A DNA stretch of 64,000 nucleotides from an uncultured Clostridia bacterium (GTDB lineage: Bacteria; Bacillota; Clostridia; Christensenellales; UBA1242). This document shows, in pieces, positions 26,260 through 34,418 of the stretch (position 1 is its first letter; every line of letters begins with the position of its first letter). The notes beneath the pieces are model-generated. The model did not search any database, had not been told where the DNA came from, and saw nothing but the letters and a program-made list of their open reading frames with translations. The translations under genes and the position numbers were made by a program. The DNA lies in assembly GCA_934747885.1 (NCBI GenBank), contig CAKVHE010000002.1, forward strand, positions 62,001 to 126,000. Direction: 5' to 3'.

Positions 26260-27060
26260 ATGGAAACAAAAAGAATGTTAAAAGCAATTTTTTATGGCAC
26301 ATTTGCCTTAGTTGCGGTGTTTTCCACAGTTAACTGTGGATTTATTAAAAATAATTATCAAAGCGCCTACGCCGAAGAGCAAACAAAGCCCAAACTTGCC
26401 ATAGTTATAGACGACTTTGGTTATGACCGCAAAGGGGTAAGCGATATGTTAAAAATAAACTTGCCACTTACTATTGCCGTAATGCCGGGGCTGCCATATA
26501 GTGAGGCAGATGCCATGGAAGCGCACGAACATGGGCACGAGGTAATTTTGCATATGCCTATGGAGGCTTACGGCAATTTGCCGGAGTCGTGGTATGGGCC
26601 GGTAATGATACGCAATAGTGATACTCCCGAAAAGGCACGTAAAACACTAGAAGGCGCAATAGATAGCATTCCGTATGTAAACGGCGTTAATATTCACATG
26701 GGCACGGCGGTTAGTCAAAACAAAAAACTTATGAACGAAGTGCTGTCGGTAACCAAAGAACGCAATTTAGTTTTTTTGGATAGTCGTACCATCGAAAACT
26801 CCGTGTGCGAGGAAGTAGCAAAAAGTTTGAACGCACCATTTACTAGTCGTGATGTGTTTTTGGAAATAGGTTGCGCAAATTATAACACTGCACTAAAAGA
26901 AATTCGTGAAGCAGTTAAAATTGCCAAACAAAATGGCAAGGCAATTGCAATTGGTCATATTGGCTCTATGGGCAGAGGCGAAACCGCCAGAGCAATAAAA
27001 GATAGTATTGATTTCATAACTAAAGAAGTTGATGTGGTTTACCTAAGTACGTTTAAATAA
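26260..27060 (+). CDS. Divergent polysaccharide deacetylase family protein (YibQ-like)
   Basis: 266 residues. One N-terminal hydrophobic segment (about 8-30) acts as signal or anchor. The catalytic-type domain opens with KLAIVIDDFGYD, followed by LPLTIAVMPGLPYS, HGHEVILHMPMEAYG and VNIHMGTAVSQN, the conserved order of the divergent polysaccharide deacetylase (DUF610/YibQ) family. These have the NodB-like barrel with Asp-Asp and His residues and are presumed to act on cell-envelope glycans, but the substrate is not established. Monocistronic, between the divergent promoter region and a terminator. The ribosome-binding site is weak. Confidence 0.88.
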   Translation: METKRMLKAIFYGTFALVAVFSTVNCGFIKNNYQSAYAEEQTKPKLAIVIDDFGYDRKGVSDMLKINLPLTIAVMPGLPYSEADAMEAHEHGHEVILHMPMEAYGNLPESWYGPVMIRNSDTPEKARKTLEGAIDSIPYVNGVNIHMGTAVSQNKKLMNEVLSVTKERNLVFLDSRTIENSVCEEVAKSLNAPFTSRDVFLEIGCANYNTALKEIREAVKIAKQNGKAIAIGHIGSMGRGETARAIKDSIDFITKEVDVVYLSTFK

Positions 27061-27098
27061 ACAAACAAATTTACTTCGACAAAAAATACAAAAACTTT

Positions 27099-27131
27099 AA
27101 AAAGTCTTGATTTTTTCAAGGCTTTTTGGGC
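27099..27131 (+). terminator. Terminator of the YibQ-like gene
   Basis: AAAAGTCTTGA/TCAAGGCTTTT stem (G-T pairs allowed) with T-rich loop, followed by further T-runs. Confidence 0.75.
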
Positions 27132-27195
27132 TTTTTTTGCAGAAAAAATTTTTCGACAATTTTTTCCAAAATTTTCCAAAAACGCACATATTCGT

Positions 27196-27224
27196 TTGCC
27201 AAAGCGCAAATAATAAAGTATAAT
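27196..27224 (+). promoter_or_regulatory. Promoter of the 27269 gene
   Basis: TTGCCA, 17 bp, TATAAT, about 45 bp before the ATG. It may drive the whole 27269-31287 cluster. Confidence 0.7.
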
Positions 27225-27268
27225 TTAATCACACGATAGGAGTAAAGCAAAAGCCCAAGGGGAGAAAA

Positions 27269-27865
27269 ATGCCAAACAAAGTCAAACTAGTAGTAACAAT
27301 TGTTTCTATTGTTTGCGCCATTTGCGTTATGGCGCTAGGCATTTACGCTGTTTTACTTTCGTTTGAAGACGGAGTAACCAACACAGCCAAACTTACCATG
27401 GTGCAAGTTGACGGAACTCTTTATTGTTCACGCTATGGCGCTGGTAGAAGTGATTACCGCAACGAACTTTTTTATGACAAAGAAAACGGCGTGTATCAGC
27501 AAACGGTGGACAAAGTTTTGGAAGACACCGACTTTGCAAATTATAGTTCAACAATAGAATATGTGTTTTATTTTGAACGCGATCAAATTTCGGAAAGCGA
27601 CACTTGGATAAATTTGGAAAACGTTAGCATCAGTGACCCAACTTATTTGTCCGCAACCTATAAATATGCTTATTCGGAAACCGAACCAGACTGGGAAAGC
27701 GCAAGCCCAATAACTGGCACCATTATCGCAAGCCGCGAACACCCTTATGTTTGGGTGCGTGCGTGTTTGTCCGTTAAAGAATATTTGGCGGAAGAAACGG
27801 CAGTAATACACAATGTTGTTTGGAATTTTGAACTTGGTTTTTATGGAAACATGCAAACCAAATAG
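27269..27865 (+). CDS. Small SipW-type secreted protein
   Basis: 198 residues. The N-terminus VKLVVTIVSIVCAICVMALGIYAVL matches the SipW-cognate-type signal of the other family members in this window. The body carries FYFERDQ, an ISDP...TYKYAYS element and a C-terminal IHNVVWNFELGFYG that corresponds to the IENTDWSFTLNFGI element of proteins A and C, so it is a compact member of the same fold, without an added C-terminal module. GGGGAG ribosome-binding site. It sits 95 bp ahead of another member and upstream of the signal peptidase. Probably a cell-surface or matrix component. Confidence 0.8.
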   Translation: MPNKVKLVVTIVSIVCAICVMALGIYAVLLSFEDGVTNTAKLTMVQVDGTLYCSRYGAGRSDYRNELFYDKENGVYQQTVDKVLEDTDFANYSSTIEYVFYFERDQISESDTWINLENVSISDPTYLSATYKYAYSETEPDWESASPITGTIIASREHPYVWVRACLSVKEYLAEETAVIHNVVWNFELGFYGNMQTK

Positions 27866-27960
27866 ACCATAAAGGGGCAGGTGGGGACAACTTGCTTTGG
27901 CTTCAAGGGGTGCCGAAACCTCTTAGGAGTATATAAAACAAAAAACAAAAGGAGAAATTT

Positions 27961-28710
27961 ATGAAAATCAGAACAAAACTAATTGCAACGATTGTATCTA
28001 TGTGTGCAGCTCTTGCAGTTATGGCAGTTGGCGTTTGGGCAGCAACTACTCAATTTACAGTAAATGTTACCAACACCGTTAACTTCGCATTTGAAACTGG
28101 TGAATATGTTGTAGCTGCTGAAGCTACTGCAACCAAAAAAGTAGGTGAGGCTGATAGCGATATTACTGCCGCTTATCCAAGCACCGAATTATTTAATAAA
28201 AAAGTTATCGCAGGTGCTTATAATGAAGCAACCGAAGCTCTCGGAACCTTCAACACTTGGACAACTAATGCAAAACTTGTAGACGCTACCGCTGGTGCCG
28301 CTACAATCACTGAGGATACTACTGAAGCTAAAATTCAATATATCTTCAAACTAACCCCATCTACTGGCAACTCTTATGCAAACGACATTGTTTTCACATT
28401 AACTCAAAACACTGTTCCTGCACCAAAAGGTTTCACCAATACTGTAGCTGGTGACGGTTTTGCAGCAGTTTATGAAGTATCTACTGATGGTACCAATTAC
28501 TTTGCAATCACTTCTGGTACTGCATACACCGCAGACTTCGCAAAAGAAGACTACACTGCAGGTACTCAAACCGAAGTTTATATCCGTTGCACATTAACTT
28601 ACAAAAACACCAATGGCAAAGCTGTCAAAGTTGACACCGATTGGTCGTTCAACATTGTATTCAACAACGCTTCTGGCAACGCTGGTACAAGCAACATTCC
28701 TAACGCTTAA
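27961..28710 (+). CDS. SipW-type secreted protein, probably very abundant (TasA/camelysin-like role)
   Basis: 249 residues. SipW-type signal (RTKLIATIVSMCAALAVMAVGVWAATTQFTV), then a beta-rich, Thr/Ala-rich domain ending with KVDTDWSFNIVFN, the element shared by all five family members here, and a short Asn/Ser/Gly tail. Codon choice (GCT, ACT, GGT, AAC, TTC) departs from the neighbouring genes and resembles rpoB and rpoC, a sign of very strong expression. That would suit a fibre or matrix subunit such as TasA, but this is inference from expression and context, not from sequence identity. AAAGGAG ribosome-binding site. A strong stem-loop follows the stop. Confidence 0.8.
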   Translation: MKIRTKLIATIVSMCAALAVMAVGVWAATTQFTVNVTNTVNFAFETGEYVVAAEATATKKVGEADSDITAAYPSTELFNKKVIAGAYNEATEALGTFNTWTTNAKLVDATAGAATITEDTTEAKIQYIFKLTPSTGNSYANDIVFTLTQNTVPAPKGFTNTVAGDGFAAVYEVSTDGTNYFAITSGTAYTADFAKEDYTAGTQTEVYIRCTLTYKNTNGKAVKVDTDWSFNIVFNNASGNAGTSNIPNA

Positions 28711-28744
28711 TTGTTAGTAAATTTTTAAATTTTATTCTTATAAG

Positions 28745-28786
28745 TCCCGCTAGCAGTTCGGCCTGCTAGTGGGCAGGAATAAATTT
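28745..28786 (+). terminator. Strong stem-loop after the abundant secreted protein gene
   Basis: CCCGCTAGCAG/CTGCTAGTGGG, 11-bp stem with one G-T pair and a UUCGGC-type loop. It is followed about 10 bases later by T6. Probably an attenuating terminator or an mRNA-stabilising hairpin that lowers expression of the signal-peptidase gene relative to its substrate. Confidence 0.65.
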
Positions 28787-28873
28787 TTTGGGCTTTTTAA
28801 AACACGGGGGAAAGTGCACTCTTTTGGGGTGCATAAAAGTGGTTATATATCCACAAATTAAGTAAGCAACTTG

Positions 28874-28954
28874 TTTTGAAAACTTTTGCTTTAAATTTTT
28901 TCGCGCGCGAGCGCGCACACACGTATATACGCGTAAGAGTAAAAGTTTTGAAAA
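28874..28954. other. Structured leader with alternating purine-pyrimidine tract before the signal peptidase gene
   Basis: Arms TTTTGAAAACTTTT (28874-28887) and AAAAGTTTTGAAAA (28941-28954) pair with one mismatch and enclose a GC-rich island. That island contains a 24-base perfect alternation of purine and pyrimidine (28911-28934), including CGTATATACG, preceded by a (CG)4 run. No gene is seen between 28711 and 28998. Confidence 0.6.
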
Positions 28955-28998
28955 GAATTTGCAAAAGCAAATTACACAAGGAAAAATAAAAGGAACAA

Positions 28999-31287
28999 AT
29001 GAGCAAGGTTAAGGTCAAAGATCAAACATCTAGCGCTTGGCTACGTTTTTTAGACACTGCTACCAACATCATAATCATTCCGATTTTGGTGTTGTCGGTA
29101 GTGTGTTCTTTGATTATGATCAATGCAAAAAAACAAAACAACGTTCCTAACATTTTTGGTTATTCGCTGGTTACCGTACTTTCCGAAAGTATGGAAAAAA
29201 GTGGCTTTGAGGTTGACGACACCGTTGTGGTAAAAAGGGTAGATACCTCCGACATTGCAATTGGTGATGTAATTGCCTATTATAAGTTTGTGGACACAGA
29301 TGTTTCGTCAGCAGTGCTAGAACAGCAGTACAAACAAAATATGCTGGCAGAAAGCATAATTAGCGAAAAAGAAATTACGGGCACGGCACTTTCTGAGGCT
29401 ACCGCCGAAGAAAAACGCATAGCCGAAGCCTACTACAATTCGTCTATCGCACCTTCTTACTCCCGCGTGGACAGTTGGAAACTTGAACTTACAAAACTAT
29501 TTTCAAAATTTGCATTTACGCCAAGTGAGGCGTATGCAAGGGCAATAAAAGTAAATTCGCCAATCATCTTCCACCAAGTTGTACAAATTGTAGATTACAA
29601 CGGTTCGAGATGGTTTAGAACGTGGGGTACAACCAACGTTAACAAGGCAACCGGCGTCCCAGACTATGACAGTTACTGGATAAATGAAGATTACGTGGTT
29701 GGTAAATACGTAAACACCGGCAAAGCTGTGCGAAGCTTTTTGGCCTTTTCTTCCACCAACATGGGTATTGTTTGGATGGTTGAAGTCCCAAGTGGATTAC
29801 ACCTGATTTTATCTACGCTAGAACTCATCGAAATCATTGACATAATGAACAAGATGAAGCAAGAGCAGATAAAAAATGGTACCTACATAAACCGAAAAGA
29901 ATATAAGCGAATGCTTAGAGAAAAGCGTAAGCTTATGAAGTCGGAAAACATTGATCAGAGTACGATTAAACGGCGTGAAGCGCCTTATGATAATTTTGCC
30001 GTAACCAAACAAACGGCAAGAGAGGCGAACTTGAACGCTACTACCAATGGACCGCCAGACGAGGTGCCTGCAGATGAGATTGCATGGCGAAACGGCAAAG
30101 GACAGTCTAGTGACAGCCAATTAGGCGCTTACAAGCACGGGGCAAGTAATCGCGATGGCCCACCAGTTAGAGATAAAGGTGGGGGCGACGAAGACTACGG
30201 CAAAAAAATGATTGTAACGCTGAACCAAGGTGAACGAGTCAAGAACGAACGCGAAACGGCCGAACAGATTAAAAAACTGAACGACATAAAAGCAGCGCTC
30301 GCACTGGCAACCGAAAGTCCACCTGCCGAACATCAAGAACTCAAAAAAGGCGAAGTTAAACTAACCGCAGATGAGATAAAGAAACTTAAAGATCGTTATG
30401 AATGGATTGATATGACATTTGTATCAGACGCGGAAATAACGAACAAGGGCTTACTTCCATCTCCATCTAAAAAGAACAAAATTTACTTAATAGACAACAA
30501 GACCAATCGTGAATATTCAGTTAACGAACTAGGCATTGTCCATAGCGTCGGTTCAGGTTTGGTACACACAAATACTGGTGTTTATGTTGCGTCTATTGGC
30601 GAAGACGGTGTTGATTTTGAAAAAATAGAAATTGACCCATCCTACGATTTAATATCGGCCAAACAAGATGCGTTCGGAAACATTTACATAGGTATTGTAG
30701 GTGGCCCAACCGAAGAACAAATAGTAACCACCAAGAGTGGCAAACGAATTAGTTTCTGGAACCGTAATGCACTGCTCGCTTTGGGCGACGACAGACGACT
30801 ATACTTCTTGGCAATGGACGGCAACTACGACCTAGCAAAAGGTAAAGTAAAATCGCTAAATGTTTTAAATAACAAGGGCAAACTGGTTGGTATAAAACTG
30901 GATAAAAAACGTAAAGTAGTTTTTGAAGATAGCTTTAAAAAGTACGGTTTTGTAAGCCTGATTGGTAACAAATTGTTCCTAGAAGGCGGCAATAGGTTAT
31001 ATGACCTTGAACAGAACTTGTATGTTACAGTGCCACAAGACGTTTATTTGCTAGATGACAACTGCTTCGTGCAACTCTCAAAAAACAAAACGCTACAAAA
31101 AATTGACGCGAACGCTTTTGTAAAAGCACTAGCCGAAGGCAAAACCTTTGACGAAGCCGAACCAAAAGAAACGATCGCTACCGAAGTTTCAAACTTTGAT
31201 GTAAAAGACAACACTTTGCTAATGTACAAAAGCAAAGAGTCAGGCAAAAAAGTTGTAATAACGTTGGCGCCGGCGCGCAAAGCGTAG
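28999..31287 (+). CDS. SipW-like (ER-type) signal peptidase I with a large C-terminal extension
   Basis: 762 residues. Membrane segment about 23-42, then the signal peptidase I domain with catalytic Ser64 in LSESMEKSGF, followed by DDTVVVKR and AIGDVIAYY. FHQVVQIV and NEDYVVGKYV take the place of the HRVV and VGK elements that carry the His/Asp of SipW-type enzymes (Ser-His rather than Ser-Lys). A second hydrophobic segment spans about 232-262. A Lys-rich linker and about 330 residues of repeated short beta strands (YIGIVGG, LLALGDDRRLYFLA, FVSLIGNKLFLEGG) suggest a propeller-like domain, which the topology places in the cytosol. SipW enzymes are normally under 250 residues. Its substrates are probably the five SipW-type proteins of this window. 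Confidence 0.85.
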   Translation: MSKVKVKDQTSSAWLRFLDTATNIIIIPILVLSVVCSLIMINAKKQNNVPNIFGYSLVTVLSESMEKSGFEVDDTVVVKRVDTSDIAIGDVIAYYKFVDTDVSSAVLEQQYKQNMLAESIISEKEITGTALSEATAEEKRIAEAYYNSSIAPSYSRVDSWKLELTKLFSKFAFTPSEAYARAIKVNSPIIFHQVVQIVDYNGSRWFRTWGTTNVNKATGVPDYDSYWINEDYVVGKYVNTGKAVRSFLAFSSTNMGIVWMVEVPSGLHLILSTLELIEIIDIMNKMKQEQIKNGTYINRKEYKRMLREKRKLMKSENIDQSTIKRREAPYDNFAVTKQTAREANLNATTNGPPDEVPADEIAWRNGKGQSSDSQLGAYKHGASNRDGPPVRDKGGGDEDYGKKMIVTLNQGERVKNERETAEQIKKLNDIKAALALATESPPAEHQELKKGEVKLTADEIKKLKDRYEWIDMTFVSDAEITNKGLLPSPSKKNKIYLIDNKTNREYSVNELGIVHSVGSGLVHTNTGVYVASIGEDGVDFEKIEIDPSYDLISAKQDAFGNIYIGIVGGPTEEQIVTTKSGKRISFWNRNALLALGDDRRLYFLAMDGNYDLAKGKVKSLNVLNNKGKLVGIKLDKKRKVVFEDSFKKYGFVSLIGNKLFLEGGNRLYDLEQNLYVTVPQDVYLLDDNCFVQLSKNKTLQKIDANAFVKALAEGKTFDEAEPKETIATEVSNFDVKDNTLLMYKSKESGKKVVITLAPARKA

Positions 31288-31288
31288 C

Positions 31289-31326
31289 GCAAAAAAGACC
31301 TAGAACATGTTTCTAGGTCTTTTTGT
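31289..31326. terminator. Bidirectional terminator between the signal peptidase gene and uppP
   Basis: AAAAGACCTAGAA/TTCTAGGTCTTTT stem with a short loop and A/T tracts on both sides. Confidence 0.9.
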
Positions 31327-31329
31327 ATG

Positions 31330-32094
31330 TTACCACAAAGGCACAAAAAAGGCGTTTGTAAGCGTTAAAGCAAAAAGGGCAAAGAGATAAACCGAAAAGA
31401 CCCACAACTTGGCTTTTTGCACCAATTTTAGCATAAAATGGATAGCAATTAAGCCCGATAGAAGGGAGCAAACCACGCCCACCGAAAGATTAAGCAAACT
31501 TATGCTAAAAGTGCTTATATCCATAAGTTCTACAATGGTGGAGCCAAGTATAACTGGTATGCTCATTAAAAAGGAAAAATTAGCAACTTGCTTTTTGTCG
31601 GCGCCGACAAACAGACCAACACAAATGGTGGTCCCGCTACGCGAGATAGCGGGGAAGACAGCCACTGCCTGACCTACGCCCATAATTAAGGCGGTTTTGG
31701 CGGTAAACTCTTTGCTTGTCGCTTGTTTTTTGCTTGCAAAAATTAGCAAAATTGCAGTAAGCAAAAAGCCAAAAGGCAAAAAGCGATTATCAAAGCCATT
31801 TGCAAGCAATTTTTTTACAAAGAGCATTACAATGGTGGCGGGAAGTGTGGCCAAAATCAGCCACCACAGCCTTTTGTGGTCGGTTTTTATTAGGGCTAGT
31901 ATATCTTTATAATAATAAATAACGACCGCAATGAGGGTGCCAAAGTGCAAAATTACCGTTAAAAAAAGTTGATCACTGCCCGAAATGCCAAAGATGTTTT
32001 CTAGCAAAAATAAGTGACCGCTGCTAGAAATCGGCAAAAATTCGGTAAGCCCTTGCAACACACCTAGTATAATGATAATAAATAGTTCGCTCAT
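31330..32094 (-). CDS. uppP: Undecaprenyl-diphosphatase
   Basis: 254 residues from the ATG at 32094 (MSELFIIIILGVLQGLTEFLPISSSGHL). A longer in-frame start upstream adds non-family residues. The two BacA/UppP signatures are present: E and P-rich QGLTEFLPISSSGH (about 14-27) and FPAISRSGTTICVGL (about 162). Seven or eight membrane segments. It dephosphorylates undecaprenyl diphosphate to recycle the lipid carrier for peptidoglycan and other wall polymers and can give bacitracin resistance. Divergent from the sugar-transferase fusion gene at 32207, which uses the same lipid carrier. Shine-Dalgarno weak (TTTGG). Confidence 0.94.
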   Translation of the reverse strand: MSELFIIIILGVLQGLTEFLPISSSGHLFLLENIFGISGSDQLFLTVILHFGTLIAVVIYYYKDILALIKTDHKRLWWLILATLPATIVMLFVKKLLANGFDNRFLPFGFLLTAILLIFASKKQATSKEFTAKTALIMGVGQAVAVFPAISRSGTTICVGLFVGADKKQVANFSFLMSIPVILGSTIVELMDISTFSISLLNLSVGVVCSLLSGLIAIHFMLKLVQKAKLWVFSVYLFALFALTLTNAFFVPLW

Positions 32095-32146
32095 ACCAAA
32101 CAATATTACTTTTCTGCAAAATTTATGCCCAAAAAACAAAATTGTC

Positions 32147-32175
32147 TTGCTTATTTGGGCGCCGTTTGCTATACT
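32147..32175 (+). promoter_or_regulatory. Promoter of the ligase/sugar-transferase fusion gene
   Basis: TTGCTT, 17 bp, TATACT, about 31 bp before the ATG at 32207. Confidence 0.6.
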
Positions 32176-32206
32176 TAATGACAGTTATACATACAAGAGG
32201 CAAACA

Positions 32207-34330
32207 ATGGCAAAAGTTAAAAAATATTTGGATGAAATTATATATAGCAACTATTTTATTGGTTTGGTGGCAGTAATTGTGGCGCTAAGTTGGGTTACTG
32301 AGTGTGAATATATTGCAGGGATATTTACCGTTTTGGTGGTGCCATATATTTTGCTTACCAGTGACAGGCTAGATGCCGTTGTGCCTTTTTTAATTGTTTT
32401 TCCGGCACTTGTATATAAGGAAATGAAGCATAGGTTGTACACGCACAAAATTGTGCTGGGCACAATTATTGCCATCATTATTGTTGCGTCGCTGGTGTAC
32501 TTTGTGATAAAAAATCGCAAAAAGGCGTACCGCAAACTTACCGAAAGCAAGGTGCTTGGTGCAATGATGTTGTTTTTGGCAGCAATTATGCTTGGTGGTA
32601 TTGGTTATGCCGAACACTCATTTAAGGGCTTTTTGCTAGCAAGTTTGGTGGGTTTTGGCTTTGTTGCAATTTATGTATTACTGTTTAGATTTTGCAAATC
32701 TAATTTAGTCGAAACCGTTGCATATTCCCTTATAGCACTAGGGCTAGTTATGGCTTTTCAAACCATATTTACCATCGCCGGTGCAGGTGATGTGACTGAT
32801 TTTATTGTTAGCAAACAACTAGATCTTGGGTGGGCAATAACCAACTCAGTGGCTTGCGTTTTTGCAATGATAATTCCGCTTTGCTTTTATTTTAGTTACA
32901 AAAAGCCAAAATGGGTGTGGGCTTTTCAATCAATTGCATTTTTGTTTTTTGCCTTAATTTTTGTAACAAATTGCCGTAGTATGATGGTGGTTGGCAGTGC
33001 AATATATGCACTATGTTTGCTTGTTTCGGTAATAAAAATGCCATCTTTGCAACTATTTTGCTGTCTTGTAGTTTTTGCGGGGCTAGGCACTCTTGCTGCT
33101 ATAAAATTTGGTGATACCATTTTTTCACAATTTAAGTATTTGGGGCTAGACAGCAACGGCCGAAAAGAACAATACGAATGGTATGTTTCGGCATTTAAAG
33201 ATAACCCGATTTTTGGTATTGGTGTGTTTTCGGATACTGTTTTTCAACCGGATCACATTGTGCGCGTGCATAACTCTGCGCTTCAAATCTTGACTAGCTT
33301 TGGTATAGTTGGTATGGCTTTTTATGCTGTTTATTTTGCTCGCAAGGTGCAAGTTTTGGCAACTGGGTTTAACCCATACAAATTATTTGTAATTGTTAGC
33401 TATTTGGCGTTTATCGGTTACGGCTTGATAGACACGGCCTTTATTAGTTCGTACAAGCAAATGTTTATTATTTTGTTACTTTTAAGTGCCGAATTGCAAA
33501 CTCATACAGGCTATACAAAATTTGCAAAGGGGTGGTTCCCAAACAAACAAAAACAAGCAAATGCACGCGAGCGAGTGGTGGATTTTGTGCCTTACTCGCC
33601 AGTGGTTTATGAATTTAACATTCATTGGTTTTACAAAAATTACTTAAAAAGATTTTTGGATGTTGCTTTGTCGCTTATTGCAATTATTTTACTATCGCCA
33701 TTATTGATTGTGGTTGCCATTATGGTGCGCGTAAAAAACGGCAAGCCAATTTTGTTTGGTCATTGCAGAGTGGGCAAAAACGGCAAGATATTTATGTTTA
33801 AAAAGTTTAGAAGTATGACCAATGAACGCGACGAAAATGGTGACCTTTTGCCCGACTATATGAGGCTTAACAAATTTGGAAGGTTTATTCGCAAGACTTC
33901 GGTGGATGAACTCCCACAACTATTTATTGTGCTATTTGGCAAAATGAGCATAATTGGGCCACGTCCTCGCGCGGTAGCAGAATGCGTATTTTTAACGCCT
34001 GAACAATTTAAGAGGCACGATATAACTCCAGGTATTACGGGCTGGGCTCAGGTTAACGGCAGAAACTCCATTACCTTTGACAAGGTGTGTGAACTGGATA
34101 ATTATTATGTAAAGCATTGCAGTTTGCTACTTGATATAAAAATTTTGTACAAAACGGTTATGTGTGTGTTTAAAAAGAGTAATATTGATGGCGCGGTAGA
34201 ATCGGTGCATCAAAATGAATATCACGGTGACTATTTGTTGCGTACGGGTAAAATTACCAAAGAATATTACGACGAAAAAATTGCCGAAGCAAAAGCAATA
34301 GAACATGCCTTTAACAAAAAGGAAGCATAA
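32207..34330 (+). CDS. Fusion of an O-antigen-ligase/polymerase-like membrane domain and an undecaprenyl-phosphate sugar-1-phosphate transferase
   Basis: 707 residues from the ATG at 32207 with AAGAGG upstream. The first about 440 residues hold about 10-12 membrane segments and an extracytoplasmic loop with NPIFGIGVFSDTVF...VHNSALQILTSFGIVGM, the typical Wzy_C/O-antigen-ligase pattern. From about residue 478 a bacterial sugar transferase (polyprenyl-phosphate phosphoglycosyltransferase) follows: KRFLDVALS membrane helix, GHCRVGKNGKIFMFKKFRSM, the catalytic Asp-Glu pair in KTSVDELPQLF, SIIGPRPRAV and GITGWAQVNGRN. One protein would thus carry both the first and the last steps of lipid-linked glycan assembly. 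There is no sign of a lost stop codon at the junction. galE follows with its own promoter. Confidence 0.88.
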   Translation: MAKVKKYLDEIIYSNYFIGLVAVIVALSWVTECEYIAGIFTVLVVPYILLTSDRLDAVVPFLIVFPALVYKEMKHRLYTHKIVLGTIIAIIIVASLVYFVIKNRKKAYRKLTESKVLGAMMLFLAAIMLGGIGYAEHSFKGFLLASLVGFGFVAIYVLLFRFCKSNLVETVAYSLIALGLVMAFQTIFTIAGAGDVTDFIVSKQLDLGWAITNSVACVFAMIIPLCFYFSYKKPKWVWAFQSIAFLFFALIFVTNCRSMMVVGSAIYALCLLVSVIKMPSLQLFCCLVVFAGLGTLAAIKFGDTIFSQFKYLGLDSNGRKEQYEWYVSAFKDNPIFGIGVFSDTVFQPDHIVRVHNSALQILTSFGIVGMAFYAVYFARKVQVLATGFNPYKLFVIVSYLAFIGYGLIDTAFISSYKQMFIILLLLSAELQTHTGYTKFAKGWFPNKQKQANARERVVDFVPYSPVVYEFNIHWFYKNYLKRFLDVALSLIAIILLSPLLIVVAIMVRVKNGKPILFGHCRVGKNGKIFMFKKFRSMTNERDENGDLLPDYMRLNKFGRFIRKTSVDELPQLFIVLFGKMSIIGPRPRAVAECVFLTPEQFKRHDITPGITGWAQVNGRNSITFDKVCELDNYYVKHCSLLLDIKILYKTVMCVFKKSNIDGAVESVHQNEYHGDYLLRTGKITKEYYDEKIAEAKAIEHAFNKKEA

Positions 34331-34368
34331 AGATTTATACTTTCTTTTTGTTTTTTGTTCGCTTTAAT

Positions 34369-34398
34369 TTGACTATGCGCTTTGCGGTGTAATATAAT
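34369..34398 (+). promoter_or_regulatory. Promoter of galE-tmk
   Basis: TTGACT, 18 bp, TATAAT, about 20 bp before the galE start. Confidence 0.75.
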
Positions 34399-34418
34399 AA
34401 GTTTAGGAGATAAAAATT

